64,000 nt of DNA, from NCBI GenBank assembly GCA_965140395.1, contig OZ223205.1, forward strand, positions 1,091,722 through 1,155,721. The letters run 5' to 3'. The translations under genes were made by a program, and so were the position numbers. Under the pieces are notes generated by a model. That model was not told the DNA's origin. It saw nothing but the letters and a program-made list of their open reading frames with translations, and searched no databases. Position 1 is the stretch's first letter; every line of letters begins with the position of its first letter. Source of the stretch: Parvibaculum sp002684405. Lineage in GTDB: Bacteria > Pseudomonadota > Alphaproteobacteria > Parvibaculales > Parvibaculaceae. Below are positions 26,080-35,399 of this stretch, in pieces.

Positions 26080-27237
26080 ATGACACTTAATGAGGGATAC
26101 AAATCCCCCTGGCTCAACGAGGAGCTGGAAATCCTTCAGGACGCGGTGAAGAAATTCTACGAAAGGGAATTCGTGCCGCATGTCGAGAAGTGGAACGATC
26201 AGGGCTGCGTCGATCGCGATGCATGGCTGAAGGCCGGTGAGGCGGGCATTCTCTGCGCTTCCATCCCTGAGGAATATGGCGGCGGCGGCGGCACCTTCGC
26301 CCATGAAATGGTGATCACGCAGGAACAGAGCCGCGCCGGCGTTGGCGGCTTCGGCAATTCGGTGCATTCCGGCATCGTGGCGCACTATGTGAAAGCCTAT
26401 GGCACGGAAGAGCAGAAGAAGAAGTGGCTGCCGAAAATGGCGTCCGGCGAACTGGTCGGCGCCATCGCCATGACCGAGCCGGGCACGGGCTCCGACCTTC
26501 AGGGCGTGAAGACGACCGCCAAGAAGGACGGCAACCAGTATGTGCTGAACGGTCAGAAGACCTTCATCACCAACGGTCAGAACGCGGACCTCATCTGCGT
26601 CGTCGCCAAGACCGATCCGGAAGCGGGCGCCAAGGGCACCTCGCTCATCATGGTCGAAACCGACGAAGTCGAGGGCTTCCGCCGAGGCCGCAATCTGAAG
26701 AAGCTCGGCCAGAAGGCGCAGGACACGTCGGAACTCTTTTTCGACGATGTGAAGGTGCCGCTGACGAACCTTCTGGGTGAAGACGAAGGCAAGGGCTTTA
26801 TCCAGCTCATGCAGCAGCTTCCGCAGGAGCGCCTCATCATCGCCGTGCAGGCCTGCTGCGCGATGGAAAAGGCCGTCGCGCTGACCGCCGAATACACCAA
26901 GGACCGCAAGGCCTTCGGCAAGTCGATCCTCGACTTCCAGAACACGCAGTTCAAACTCGCCGAATGCAAGACCGAGGCGACCATCGCCCGCGTCTTCGTC
27001 GACGATTGCGCGGTGAAGCTGCTCGACGGCAAGCTCGATGCGACGACCGCGGCCATGGCCAAATGGTGGACCACCGAGAAGGAGAACGAGATCGTCGATA
27101 CCTGTCTCCAGTTCTTCGGCGGCTATGGCTACATGATGGAATATCCGATCGCTCAGATGTATGCGGACGCACGCATCCAGAAGATCTACGGCGGCGCCAA
27201 TGAGATCATGAAGATGCTCATTGCCCGCACGCTCTAG
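26080..27237 (+). CDS. Acyl-CoA dehydrogenase, long-chain (LCAD-like)
   Basis: 385 residues, standard length. AMTEPGTGSDLQGVKTTAKK binds FAD/substrate, and GQKTFITNGQNADL follows. At the C-terminal position where MCAD has its catalytic Glu this protein has Gly (KIYGGANEIMKM), while LPQERLIIAVQA carries a Glu at the site used by LCAD and isovaleryl-CoA dehydrogenase. That points to the long- or branched-chain type. It lies 35 bases downstream of the DmdC-like dehydrogenase and is followed by an intra-operon hairpin. Confidence 0.92.
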   Translation: MTLNEGYKSPWLNEELEILQDAVKKFYEREFVPHVEKWNDQGCVDRDAWLKAGEAGILCASIPEEYGGGGGTFAHEMVITQEQSRAGVGGFGNSVHSGIVAHYVKAYGTEEQKKKWLPKMASGELVGAIAMTEPGTGSDLQGVKTTAKKDGNQYVLNGQKTFITNGQNADLICVVAKTDPEAGAKGTSLIMVETDEVEGFRRGRNLKKLGQKAQDTSELFFDDVKVPLTNLLGEDEGKGFIQLMQQLPQERLIIAVQACCAMEKAVALTAEYTKDRKAFGKSILDFQNTQFKLAECKTEATIARVFVDDCAVKLLDGKLDATTAAMAKWWTTEKENEIVDTCLQFFGGYGYMMEYPIAQMYADARIQKIYGGANEIMKMLIARTL

Positions 27238-27246
27238 GACAAGAAA

Positions 27247-27272
27247 CCACGCCCCGCACCTGCGGGGCGTGG
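27247..27272 (+). other. Strong hairpin between acyl-CoA dehydrogenase and thiolase genes
   Basis: Perfect 11-base-pair stem CCACGCCCCGC / GCGGGGCGTGG around a four-base loop, nine bases after the dehydrogenase stop. No T-run follows, so it is not a canonical terminator. It could stabilise the upstream mRNA or set a processing site within the operon. Confidence 0.6.
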
Positions 27273-27335
27273 CACATTCAAACCAATAAAAGAACGATTG
27301 CCGGTACGGCCGGCGTGTCAGACAGGGAGCTCCCC

Positions 27336-28541
27336 ATGACCGATTGTTTCGTTTACGACACCGTGCGCACGCCGCGCGGCAAGGGAAAGAAGGACGGCGC
27401 GCTGCATGAAGTGACCGCGCTGGAACTTTCCACGCAGACGCTGAAGGCCATCCGCGACCGCAACGGTCTCGACACCTCCAAGGTGGACGATGTGGTGCTG
27501 GGTTGCGTCGATCCTGTCGGCGAGCAGGGCGGCGACATCGCCCGCATCGCGGTGCTGAATGCCGATTACGCCGATACGACGGCGGGCGTGCAGGTCAACC
27601 GTTTCTGCGCTTCGGGTCTGGAAGCGACCAACATGGCGGCGGCCAAGGTCATCTCCGGCGAAGCCGATATGGCGATTGGCGGCGGCGTCGAATCCATGTC
27701 GCGCGTCGGCATGGGCGCCTCGGGCGGCTCCTGGTCGACTGATCCCAACATCGCGTTCAAATCCTACTTCACGCCGCAAGGCATCGGCGCCGATCTCGTG
27801 GCGACGAAATACGGCTTCTCGCGCGACGATGTGGATGCCTATGCCGTGGAATCCCAGAAGCGCGCAAAGAACGCCTGGGACAAGGGCTATTTCTCCAACT
27901 CGGTCATCCCGGTGAAGGACATCAACGGCCTCACCATCCTCGACCATGACGAGCACATGCGCCCCGAGGCGACCATGCAGTCGCTGGCCGCCCTCAATCC
28001 TTCCTTTGCCTCGCTCGGCGAATTCGCCTTCGACGGCGTGGCGCTCGACCGCTATCCGGAAGTGGAAGAGATCACCCATGTCCATCATGCGGGCAACTCC
28101 TCCGGCATCGTGGACGGCGCCTCCGCCGTGCTCGTCGGCAATTCGGAAACCGGCAAGGCGATGGGCCTGAAGCCGCGCGCGCGTATCCGCGCCATGGCCT
28201 CCATCGGCTCCGAACCCTGCATCATGCTGACGGGCCCGGCCGACGTGTCGCGCAAGGCGCTCGCCAAGGCGGGCATGAAGCCGGAAGACATCGACCTTTA
28301 TGAGCTTAACGAAGCTTTCGCCTCCGTTGTGCTGCGCATGATGCAGTCGCTCGACATTCCGCATGAGAAAATGAATGTGAATGGCGGCGCCATCGCGATG
28401 GGTCATCCGCTGGGTGCGACCGGCGGCATGATCCTCGGCACGGTGCTGGACGAGCTGGAACGCCGCGACCTCAACACCGCGCTGGTGACGCTTTGCGTCG
28501 GCGCGGGCATGGGTACGGCCACCATCATCGAGCGCGTCTGA
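27336..28541 (+). CDS. fadA: Acetyl-CoA C-acyltransferase (thiolase, FadA type)
   Basis: 401 residues, thiolase fold. Nucleophile Cys91 in VNRFCASGLEATN; GGAIAMGHPLGATGG holds the catalytic His; CVGAGMGTA holds the second Cys. It cleaves 3-ketoacyl-CoA into acetyl-CoA and a shortened acyl-CoA, the last step of beta-oxidation. It lies 18 bases upstream of the FadB-like gene, giving the usual FadA-FadB complex partners. ATG 27336 follows GGGAG; an in-frame upstream start at 27315 is less likely. Confidence 0.93.
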   Translation: MTDCFVYDTVRTPRGKGKKDGALHEVTALELSTQTLKAIRDRNGLDTSKVDDVVLGCVDPVGEQGGDIARIAVLNADYADTTAGVQVNRFCASGLEATNMAAAKVISGEADMAIGGGVESMSRVGMGASGGSWSTDPNIAFKSYFTPQGIGADLVATKYGFSRDDVDAYAVESQKRAKNAWDKGYFSNSVIPVKDINGLTILDHDEHMRPEATMQSLAALNPSFASLGEFAFDGVALDRYPEVEEITHVHHAGNSSGIVDGASAVLVGNSETGKAMGLKPRARIRAMASIGSEPCIMLTGPADVSRKALAKAGMKPEDIDLYELNEAFASVVLRMMQSLDIPHEKMNVNGGAIAMGHPLGATGGMILGTVLDELERRDLNTALVTLCVGAGMGTATIIERV

Positions 28542-28558
28542 GCGAGGGAGAATAGACA

Positions 28559-30781
28559 ATGACCACATACGAAAATTTCAGCTTCGACGTCGATAGCGAC
28601 GGTATCGCGCTCGTGACCTGGGACATGCCGGGCCGCTCCATGAACGTGCTCTCGCAAATCTCCATGGCCGACCTCACCTCGATCATCGAAAAGATCGCGT
28701 CGGACGACGCCATCAAGGGTGCCGTCATCACCTCCGGCAAGGGCGCGTTCTGCGCCGGTGCCGATCTCTCCATGATGGGCGGCCAGGCGGGCGGCCAATC
28801 TGGCGGAAAAGAGAGCGGCGGGTCGCCGGAAGACCGCGTGAAGGCCATGTATGAGGGCAACCTCAAATTCAACATGATCCTTCGCAGTCTGGAAACCTGC
28901 GGCAAGCCGGTCGCCGCGGCGATCAACGGCACGGCGCTGGGCGGCGGCCTCGAAGTGACGCTCGCCTGCCATTACCGCGTCGCGGCCGACAATCCGAAAA
29001 CGCAGCTCGGCCTGCCCGAAGCCAAGGTCGGCCTCCTGCCGGGCGGCGGCGGCACGCAGCGCCTGCCGCGTCTCATCGGCGCGGGCGCGGCCCTGCCGAT
29101 CATCCTGCAGGGCTCTTCGCTCAATCCGGAAAAGGCTGCCAAGGCCGGTATCGTCCACAAGGTCGTGCCTGCCGACAGCCTCATCGATGAAGCGAAGAAA
29201 TGGATCAGGGAAGTCGGCGATGCCGAGCAGCCCTGGGACAAGAAGGGCTACAAGGTGCCGGGCGGCGATCCCAACTCCAAGGGCGGCGCTCAGATCTTCA
29301 CCATCGGCAATGCGCAGCTTCACAAGCAGACGCACGGCAACTTCCCGGCGCAGAAATATATTCTCTCCTGCGTCTATGAAGGCCTGCAGGTGCCCATCGA
29401 GGCCGGTCTTCGCATCGAGAGCCGCTACTTCACCAAGCTGCTGATGGATCCGCGCTCCAAGGCGATGATCCGTTCGCTCTTCCTCTCCATGCAGGAACTG
29501 CAAAAGGGCGCGCGCCGCCCCGCCGGCGTGCCGGAGTTCAAGGTGAAGAAGCTCGGCATTCTCGGCGCCGGCATGATGGGCGCGGGCGTTGCCTATGTCT
29601 CCGCCCAGGCCGGCATGGAGGTCGTGCTGCTCGACACCGATCAGGCGAACGCCGAAAAGGGCAAGGCCTATTCGCAGAAGCTTCTGGAAAAGGCGCTGGA
29701 ACGCGGCAAGACCACTCAGGACAAGATGGACGCCACGCTGGCGCGCATCACGCCGACGACCAACTTCGACGACCTCAAGGGCGCCGATCTTGTCATCGAG
29801 GCGGTGTTCGAGGATCGCGGCATCAAGGCCGAAGTGACCAAGAAAGCCGAACCGATGATCGCCGAAGGCGGCATCTACGGCTCCAACACCTCCACCCTGC
29901 CGATCTCCGGTCTGGCGCAGGCCTATTCCAAGCCCGAAGAGTTCATCGGCATTCACTTCTTCTCCCCGGTCGACAAGATGCAGCTTGTCGAAATCATCAT
30001 GGGCGAGAAGACGTCCGACGAGACGCTCGCCAAGGCGATGGACTACGTCAAGCAGATCCGCAAGACGCCCATCGTGGTGAACGACAGCCGCGGTTTCTAC
30101 ACCTCGCGCTGCTTCGGCACCTATGTGAGCGAAGGTCTCGCCATGCTGGCCGACGGCATCAAGCCGGCCATCGTGGAAAACACCGGCAAGATGACCGGCA
30201 TGCCCATGCCGCCGCTCGCGCTCAACGACGAAGTGTCGCTGGAACTCGGCTACAAGGTCCGCCAGCAGACCAAGAAGGATCTCGGCGACAAATTTGTCGA
30301 AGGCCCCGCCGACAAGCTCATCGAAAAGATGGTCGTGGAGCTTGGCCGCATGGGCCGCAAGGCCGGCAAGGGCTTCTACGATTATCCGGAAGGCGGCAAG
30401 AAGAAGCTCTGGCCGGGCCTTGCCGATCTCGTGGAAACCAAGATCGAGGAAGCCGATCCGGAACTTGTCGAGGAATACAAGAAGCGTTTCCTCTGCATCC
30501 AGGCGCTGGAAGCGGCCCGCTGCTTCGAGGAAGGCGTGGTGACGGATGTGCGCGATGCCGATGTCGGCGCGATCCTCGGCTGGGGCTTTGCGCCCTGGAC
30601 CGGCGGTCCGCTCTCCTACATCGACATGCTGGGCACGAAAGCCTTCGTCGAGCTTTGCGACAGCCTCGCCCAGAAATATGGCGAGCGCTTCAAGCCGAAT
30701 GCGCTGCTGCGCGAAATGGCGGAAAAGGGCGAAAGCTTCTACACCCGCTTCGCGCCGAAGAAGGAAAAGGCCGCGGCCTGA
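28559..30781 (+). CDS. fadB: Multifunctional enoyl-CoA hydratase/3-hydroxyacyl-CoA dehydrogenase (FadB/FadJ type)
   Basis: 740 residues, close to FadB (729) and FadJ (714). Residues 1-300 form the crotonase part: GAFCAGADLSMM, NGTALGGGLEV and LGLPEAKVGLLPGGGGTQRL with the two catalytic glutamates. From about 327 the NAD-binding fold KLGILGAGMMGAGVAYV begins, then IHFFSPVDKMQLVEII with the catalytic His, and the C-terminal helical domains. It hydrates enoyl-CoA and oxidises the 3-hydroxy product. Last gene of the beta-oxidation operon, closed by the terminator at 30807. Confidence 0.96.
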   Translation: MTTYENFSFDVDSDGIALVTWDMPGRSMNVLSQISMADLTSIIEKIASDDAIKGAVITSGKGAFCAGADLSMMGGQAGGQSGGKESGGSPEDRVKAMYEGNLKFNMILRSLETCGKPVAAAINGTALGGGLEVTLACHYRVAADNPKTQLGLPEAKVGLLPGGGGTQRLPRLIGAGAALPIILQGSSLNPEKAAKAGIVHKVVPADSLIDEAKKWIREVGDAEQPWDKKGYKVPGGDPNSKGGAQIFTIGNAQLHKQTHGNFPAQKYILSCVYEGLQVPIEAGLRIESRYFTKLLMDPRSKAMIRSLFLSMQELQKGARRPAGVPEFKVKKLGILGAGMMGAGVAYVSAQAGMEVVLLDTDQANAEKGKAYSQKLLEKALERGKTTQDKMDATLARITPTTNFDDLKGADLVIEAVFEDRGIKAEVTKKAEPMIAEGGIYGSNTSTLPISGLAQAYSKPEEFIGIHFFSPVDKMQLVEIIMGEKTSDETLAKAMDYVKQIRKTPIVVNDSRGFYTSRCFGTYVSEGLAMLADGIKPAIVENTGKMTGMPMPPLALNDEVSLELGYKVRQQTKKDLGDKFVEGPADKLIEKMVVELGRMGRKAGKGFYDYPEGGKKKLWPGLADLVETKIEEADPELVEEYKKRFLCIQALEAARCFEEGVVTDVRDADVGAILGWGFAPWTGGPLSYIDMLGTKAFVELCDSLAQKYGERFKPNALLREMAEKGESFYTRFAPKKEKAAA

Positions 30782-30806
30782 TCCGATCTGGTCACGAACG
30801 ATGCGG

Positions 30807-30838
30807 AAGGGCGGTCCTTGGGGCCGCCCTTCTTCTTT
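30807..30838 (+). terminator. Intrinsic terminator of the beta-oxidation operon
   Basis: Stem AAGGGCGG (30807-30814) / CCGCCCTT (30824-30831), followed by CTTCTTT. It lies 26 bases after the FadB-like stop codon. Confidence 0.8.
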
Positions 30839-30909
30839 GGTTCGCCCGTGCCGCCTGCTAGATTGTCTTCTTTGGGCTTGGGCCTGAGTTTGGATCTGGG
30901 GCGTTCATT

Positions 30910-31740
30910 TTGGTCCGTCTTTTCACTTTTCTTGTCGTCGTCGTTCTGCTTGCCGGGGTGGGCCTGCGGGCCCGGGCCGAGGTGCCGGATATGGGCCCCG
31001 CCGGGCTTTCATCCGAGCCGGTCTGGGAAGAGGGCGACCGCGTCGCCGCCCAGCCCGACGCGCTGGTTTCGGAGCCTGAAAAAGACGACCGGCAGCGCCT
31101 GTTGAATACGCCGCTGGCAAGGCCGGACCGGGCGACAGCCGCCCCCATGCAGGTAGAAGCGCCTGCAGATGTGCCCGCGGATATGCCCGCTGATCAGTCC
31201 GTGGGTAAGCCCGCCGACGCCGGGTTTCTCTGCCTCGATGCCCCCAAGGGCATGACGGTGCCCGTGCCGGCGCCTTTCGACCGCTGGATGGTCCGGGTCT
31301 GCTCTGCGCAAGGCCAGGCGCTGGTGCCCATCATGGGCGTCGCCTGGGTCGCGCATGGCAGCAGCGAAGCCGTCTCCATTCTCGCTCTCCCGCCCGGCCA
31401 GACGCCGAAACCCGCCTCGGCCGGTTTCGATCCGCGTTATGCCTACCGCTTTACCGGGCTTGTCGGTCAGAAGGCGGAGGGCGAACGCCGGAAAAAGGCC
31501 GCCGCCTTGCTGGCGCAGGCATCCGGCGAGACGAAAGCGCCGCCTGCGGACGAAATCTGGCAGCTCGATGCCGTCTCCAATATCGACGACACGCGATACA
31601 ACATCTTCTTCTATCTTGAGGGCGGGGAGCCCACCCACATGATCGCCTGTCTCGATCAGTGCCGGAAGGCGCTCTTTCTCGATGTGTTGAGGGAGCGGGA
31701 GACGAATGCGGCGCCGGCCGCCGGCGCGCTGCGCAGATAG
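30910..31740 (+). CDS. Exported protein of unknown function
   Basis: 276 residues. Starts at a TTG (30910) that gives a good signal peptide: MVRLFTFLVVVVLLAGVGL then RARA, cleavage about residue 23. A Pro/Ala/Asp-rich segment (about 25-105, with PADVPADMPADQ) is followed by a folded domain starting GFLCLDAPKGMTVPVPAPFDRWMV-like sequence (first residues GFLCLDAPKG) that has four cysteines (about 114, 136, 248, 252). The cysteines suggest disulfides, so a periplasmic location. No family recognised. Stands alone between the FadB operon terminator and the autotransporter gene. Confidence 0.65.
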   Translation: MVRLFTFLVVVVLLAGVGLRARAEVPDMGPAGLSSEPVWEEGDRVAAQPDALVSEPEKDDRQRLLNTPLARPDRATAAPMQVEAPADVPADMPADQSVGKPADAGFLCLDAPKGMTVPVPAPFDRWMVRVCSAQGQALVPIMGVAWVAHGSSEAVSILALPPGQTPKPASAGFDPRYAYRFTGLVGQKAEGERRKKAAALLAQASGETKAPPADEIWQLDAVSNIDDTRYNIFFYLEGGEPTHMIACLDQCRKALFLDVLRERETNAAPAAGALRR

Positions 31741-31903
31741 GCCGCTATCGGCCCCCCGCTATCGGCACTTGGGTCTCATGACTTTGTAAATCCGTCACGG
31801 AACGGAATCGCAAACGTCTCATTTTACCTTCAATTAAGCATGCTGATCTGAAAGCGCCGGGGCGACCCGGCAGTTCCAAGTGCATGCCTGATTGGGGGGC
31901 CTG

Positions 31904-34900
31904 ATGAAACATCGTGCGAGCGCGCGTATCGCTCCGACGTGCCTGATTGCGACCACCGCCATACTCCTTGTTCTGTCCGGCGGCGCCTATGCGCTTCCTG
32001 CGAGCAGCGACATCGCCGCCTCCACCACGGGCGCGGCCCTGCCCGCCGATGGCGACACGGTGCAGCAAGGCGTGACCATCGACAATTCCGGGGCGACCGG
32101 CGATCCGACGATCACCACCCAGGACGACACGACCCTCACCAATAACGGCACCATCACCTCGGTTGCAGGCTCCTCCAAGGATGCGCTCACCGACGACGGC
32201 AGCGACGATGGCGACGGCGTGACCGTCACCAACAACGCGACCGGCATTATCCAGGCGCTCGGCAGCGGCGACGCGATCAAGCTCGACGACGACGTGACCA
32301 TCGTCAATGCGGGTACGATTTCCACCACGGGCGGCGAGTCGGCCATCGAACTCGACAAGGATGGCGACGTCACCAATAGCGGCACGATCAGCGGTGCGAC
32401 CTCGCCGAAGCCGGGCGACAACGCCTATATCCTGCGCGTCGACCGCGGCACGATCCTGAACCAGTCGACGGGCGTCATCGAGGCGACCGGCAGCGCCACC
32501 ACGCTGGACGGCTCTGGCGACAACGGCTCCAACATCTATGCCATTCGCGCCGGTCATGACGACCCGACCACGGTGACGAACCACGGCATCGTGCGGGCCA
32601 CCGGCGATGCGGCAAGCGTGGAGCAGGGCAATAAGGAAGGCGAGGTCGGCGCGATCCGGCTTGAAAACGGCAGCTCGCTCGCCAACTACGGCACGGTGGA
32701 GACCACCGGCAGCATCGTCACCGGGGCGGACACGAACAGCGACCCGACGGACGACGGCTATGAGATCGGCGACATGTACGGCGTGCGCATCGATGACGAT
32801 GGCGGCTCGGTGCGCAATTACGGCACCGGCGTCATTCGCGGCGGCAAGCACGGTATCACCATCGACAAGGACGCGACGAACGCCTCGGTGATCAACGAAG
32901 AGGGCGGCATCATCACCGGCCTCAACGGTTCGGGCGTCGGTTCCGATGCAAAGAACGCCACGACCACGGTCACGAACTACGGCACCGTCACCGGCACCTA
33001 TAACGACGCCTACGCCTTCGGCGATGGCGACGGCGTGGATATCGACTATGAAGCCGTCATCTACAATTACGGCACCATCCAGGCGCTGGGCTCCAAGGGC
33101 ACCAAGCCGGGCGAGCCGAACCCCAGCACCAGCGAAGGCATCGCAGCCGGCGGTGGCACCATCGTCAATGGCGATGCAACGCACACCGATGCGCTCGTCA
33201 CCGGCGCCGATAACGGCATCCTGATCGATGACAGCAATGCCGGCGACGCCTTTTACGCCACGCAGGTGACGAACTACGGCGCCATTCGCGGCCTCGACGG
33301 CTATGCGATCAAGCTGGTCGGCAGCCAGGACGATACGGTGACGAACTACGGCACCATCTCCGGCACGTCCGACATTTCGGTTCTGCTGGGCGGCGGCAAC
33401 GACACCTTCAACATGTATGGCGGCTCGGTCACCGGCACGGTGGATGCGGGCGACGGCGGCGCCGATACGCTCAATATCGACATTCAGAACAGCACGCTCT
33501 CGCCCTTCCTGCTGGGCAATTCGCATTACGCCAATTTCGAGGTGACCACCATCGCCAATGGCGTGGTCATTCTGACGGACGACTATTCGAGTGCGACGAG
33601 CTTCACCAATGCGGGCGCGTTCGCCGGCACGGGAACGGTCGCGACGGCAGACTTCATCAACAATGGAGAGCTTTTCGCCGGCGGCATCGCCAGTAGCGGG
33701 AGGGCCTTGTCGCTCGGCACACTCGCCGTCACGGGCAACTTCACGCAAGGGGCGGGCGGTTCGCTCAGCGCCGGCGTGAGTGGCAGCACCTCGAGCGAAG
33801 TGAGTGTGGGCGGAACCGCCACGCTTGATGGCGGTCTCGTCGTGGGCGATTTGGAGTCGGGCTTCCGCGCCGACCTCACTTACACCATTCTCTCGGCCAC
33901 GGGCGGCGTCAGCGGCAGCTTTTCCAATGTCGACAATGAACTGACCTCGAAGCTTCTCGATCCGGTCGTCACCTACAACGCCAATGACGTCACGCTCGCT
34001 TTCAACCGCACCTCGACGACCTATTCGAGCCTCGTGGGCACGCCCGAAAGCGCCACGCTTGCGGCCGCCATCGACGCCATCGAAGCCTCCAGCCCGACCG
34101 ATCCGGACATTCAGGCGGTTCTCGGCCAGCTTGCAAGCTATGGCAGCGGAGATATTTCCGCCGCGCTCAATCAGCTCGCCCCCGATCTGTCCGACGCCTC
34201 GGGCATCACCATGCAGCAGCTCTCGGGTCTCTTTCAGGGCAATGTGTTCGGTCATCTGGGCGGCGTCCGCGCCGCCTGGTCGGGGAATGGCGGCGCGATC
34301 CGCCTTGCTTCCGCCGGCACGGATGGCGACCTGACCGCCTCGCTCATGGGCGCGCCCTCCTACCGCGCGGGCACGAGCAACGGCCTCTGGGGCCGCGGCT
34401 TCGGCACCTTTGGCGATGTCGCCTCGGATAGCGGCGCCGTCAATGGTTTCTCCTATCGCGGCGGCGGCCTTCAGGGCGGCTATGACATCGCGCTGGGCGA
34501 AACGAGCGCCGCCGGTGTCTCCTTCGGCTATGCCCGGACCGACTTCAGCCCGGACCGCGCGGGCAGCGACGGCTCGGTCGATAGCGTGCTGGTCGGCCTT
34601 TATGGCACCACGCTGGCAGGTCCGGTGGACCTCTCCGGCCAGATCAGCCTGTCGTTCAACAGCTTCAAGTCCGACCGCCTGGTCAGCCTCGGCGCGGTCT
34701 CGGCCCATTCCGATTATGACGGCCTCGCCGTCGGCGGCAGCGTCGAGGCGGGCTATGCCATGACCATGGGCAAGGCGGTGATCCGCCCGGTCGTCGGTCT
34801 CGACGCGACCCACCTCCATACCGACAGCTACACGGAAACGGGCGCGGGCGGCTACAACCTCGCCATCGCCGCCAATAACGACTACCAGCTCCGCTCCACC

Positions 34901-35206
34901 CTTGGCGTGCAGGCAACCGGCACGCTTGAGCCGGGCTTTCTCGGCAAGGTCCAGCCGACGGCGGATATCCGCTGGGGCTATGACATCCGTCAGGCCGACA
35001 AGGGCGTGACGGCGGCTTTCGCCGGTGCGCCGGGATCGAGCTTCACGCTCGAAACCAACAGCCAGGCCCGCAACGCGCTTCTGGCGAGCTTCGGCGCCGA
35101 AGCCTTTGTCGGCGAACCGCTTCGTGTCGGGGTTCAGGCATCGGGCGATTTCCGCTCAGGCTCGAAAGCCTTCGGTCTCGGCCTTTACCTGCGTTACGAC
35201 TGGTAA
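31904..35206 (+). CDS. Autotransporter with repeat-rich beta-helix passenger
   Basis: 1100 residues. Signal peptide (about 1-32, TCLIATTAILLVLSGGAYA). The passenger (about 35-560) is built from degenerate N-Y/N-G-T-I/V units such as VTNYGTVTGT, VRNYGTGVIRGG and VTNYGTISGT, with many Asp, Gly and Thr, forming a parallel beta-helix. From about residue 825 (NGLWGRGFGTFGD) an autotransporter beta-barrel runs to the end, closing with LYLRYDW, an aromatic C-terminus expected for outer-membrane insertion. Likely a surface adhesin. ATG 31904 follows GGGGGG. Ends just before a symmetrical terminator. Confidence 0.92.
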   Translation: MKHRASARIAPTCLIATTAILLVLSGGAYALPASSDIAASTTGAALPADGDTVQQGVTIDNSGATGDPTITTQDDTTLTNNGTITSVAGSSKDALTDDGSDDGDGVTVTNNATGIIQALGSGDAIKLDDDVTIVNAGTISTTGGESAIELDKDGDVTNSGTISGATSPKPGDNAYILRVDRGTILNQSTGVIEATGSATTLDGSGDNGSNIYAIRAGHDDPTTVTNHGIVRATGDAASVEQGNKEGEVGAIRLENGSSLANYGTVETTGSIVTGADTNSDPTDDGYEIGDMYGVRIDDDGGSVRNYGTGVIRGGKHGITIDKDATNASVINEEGGIITGLNGSGVGSDAKNATTTVTNYGTVTGTYNDAYAFGDGDGVDIDYEAVIYNYGTIQALGSKGTKPGEPNPSTSEGIAAGGGTIVNGDATHTDALVTGADNGILIDDSNAGDAFYATQVTNYGAIRGLDGYAIKLVGSQDDTVTNYGTISGTSDISVLLGGGNDTFNMYGGSVTGTVDAGDGGADTLNIDIQNSTLSPFLLGNSHYANFEVTTIANGVVILTDDYSSATSFTNAGAFAGTGTVATADFINNGELFAGGIASSGRALSLGTLAVTGNFTQGAGGSLSAGVSGSTSSEVSVGGTATLDGGLVVGDLESGFRADLTYTILSATGGVSGSFSNVDNELTSKLLDPVVTYNANDVTLAFNRTSTTYSSLVGTPESATLAAAIDAIEASSPTDPDIQAVLGQLASYGSGDISAALNQLAPDLSDASGITMQQLSGLFQGNVFGHLGGVRAAWSGNGGAIRLASAGTDGDLTASLMGAPSYRAGTSNGLWGRGFGTFGDVASDSGAVNGFSYRGGGLQGGYDIALGETSAAGVSFGYARTDFSPDRAGSDGSVDSVLVGLYGTTLAGPVDLSGQISLSFNSFKSDRLVSLGAVSAHSDYDGLAVGGSVEAGYAMTMGKAVIRPVVGLDATHLHTDSYTETGAGGYNLAIAANNDYQLRSTLGVQATGTLEPGFLGKVQPTADIRWGYDIRQADKGVTAAFAGAPGSSFTLETNSQARNALLASFGAEAFVGEPLRVGVQASGDFRSGSKAFGLGLYLRYDW

Positions 35207-35226
35207 GACGCAGCAGGCTGAAGTGC

Positions 35227-35254
35227 AAAAGGGCCCGGCTTGCCGGGCCCTTTT
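35227..35254 (+). terminator. Intrinsic terminator after the autotransporter
   Basis: Perfect inverted repeat AAAAGGGCCCGGC / GCCGGGCCCTTTT with the stem closing on a TT centre, 20 bases after the autotransporter stop. The A and T runs make it usable in either direction. Confidence 0.88.
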
Positions 35255-35399
35255 CGCGTTTGGCCGGGAACATCGGTCGTGCTGGTAGCGACGGCGCGGT
35301 GAAGCAGGGCAGCGCCGGCGCGGATTGCGTCCCGTCCCGAGAGCGAATATGGAATGCTGTTCATGGATCGAGTAGCCATCGCGCGGGCGGGAGGACAAT

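Noticed and set aside
31745..34819. Open frame of over 1000 codons on the minus strand
   Set aside because: It is antisense to the autotransporter; the plus-strand protein has signal peptide, repeats and barrel, whereas the minus frame is Arg/Ala/Val-rich with no domain.
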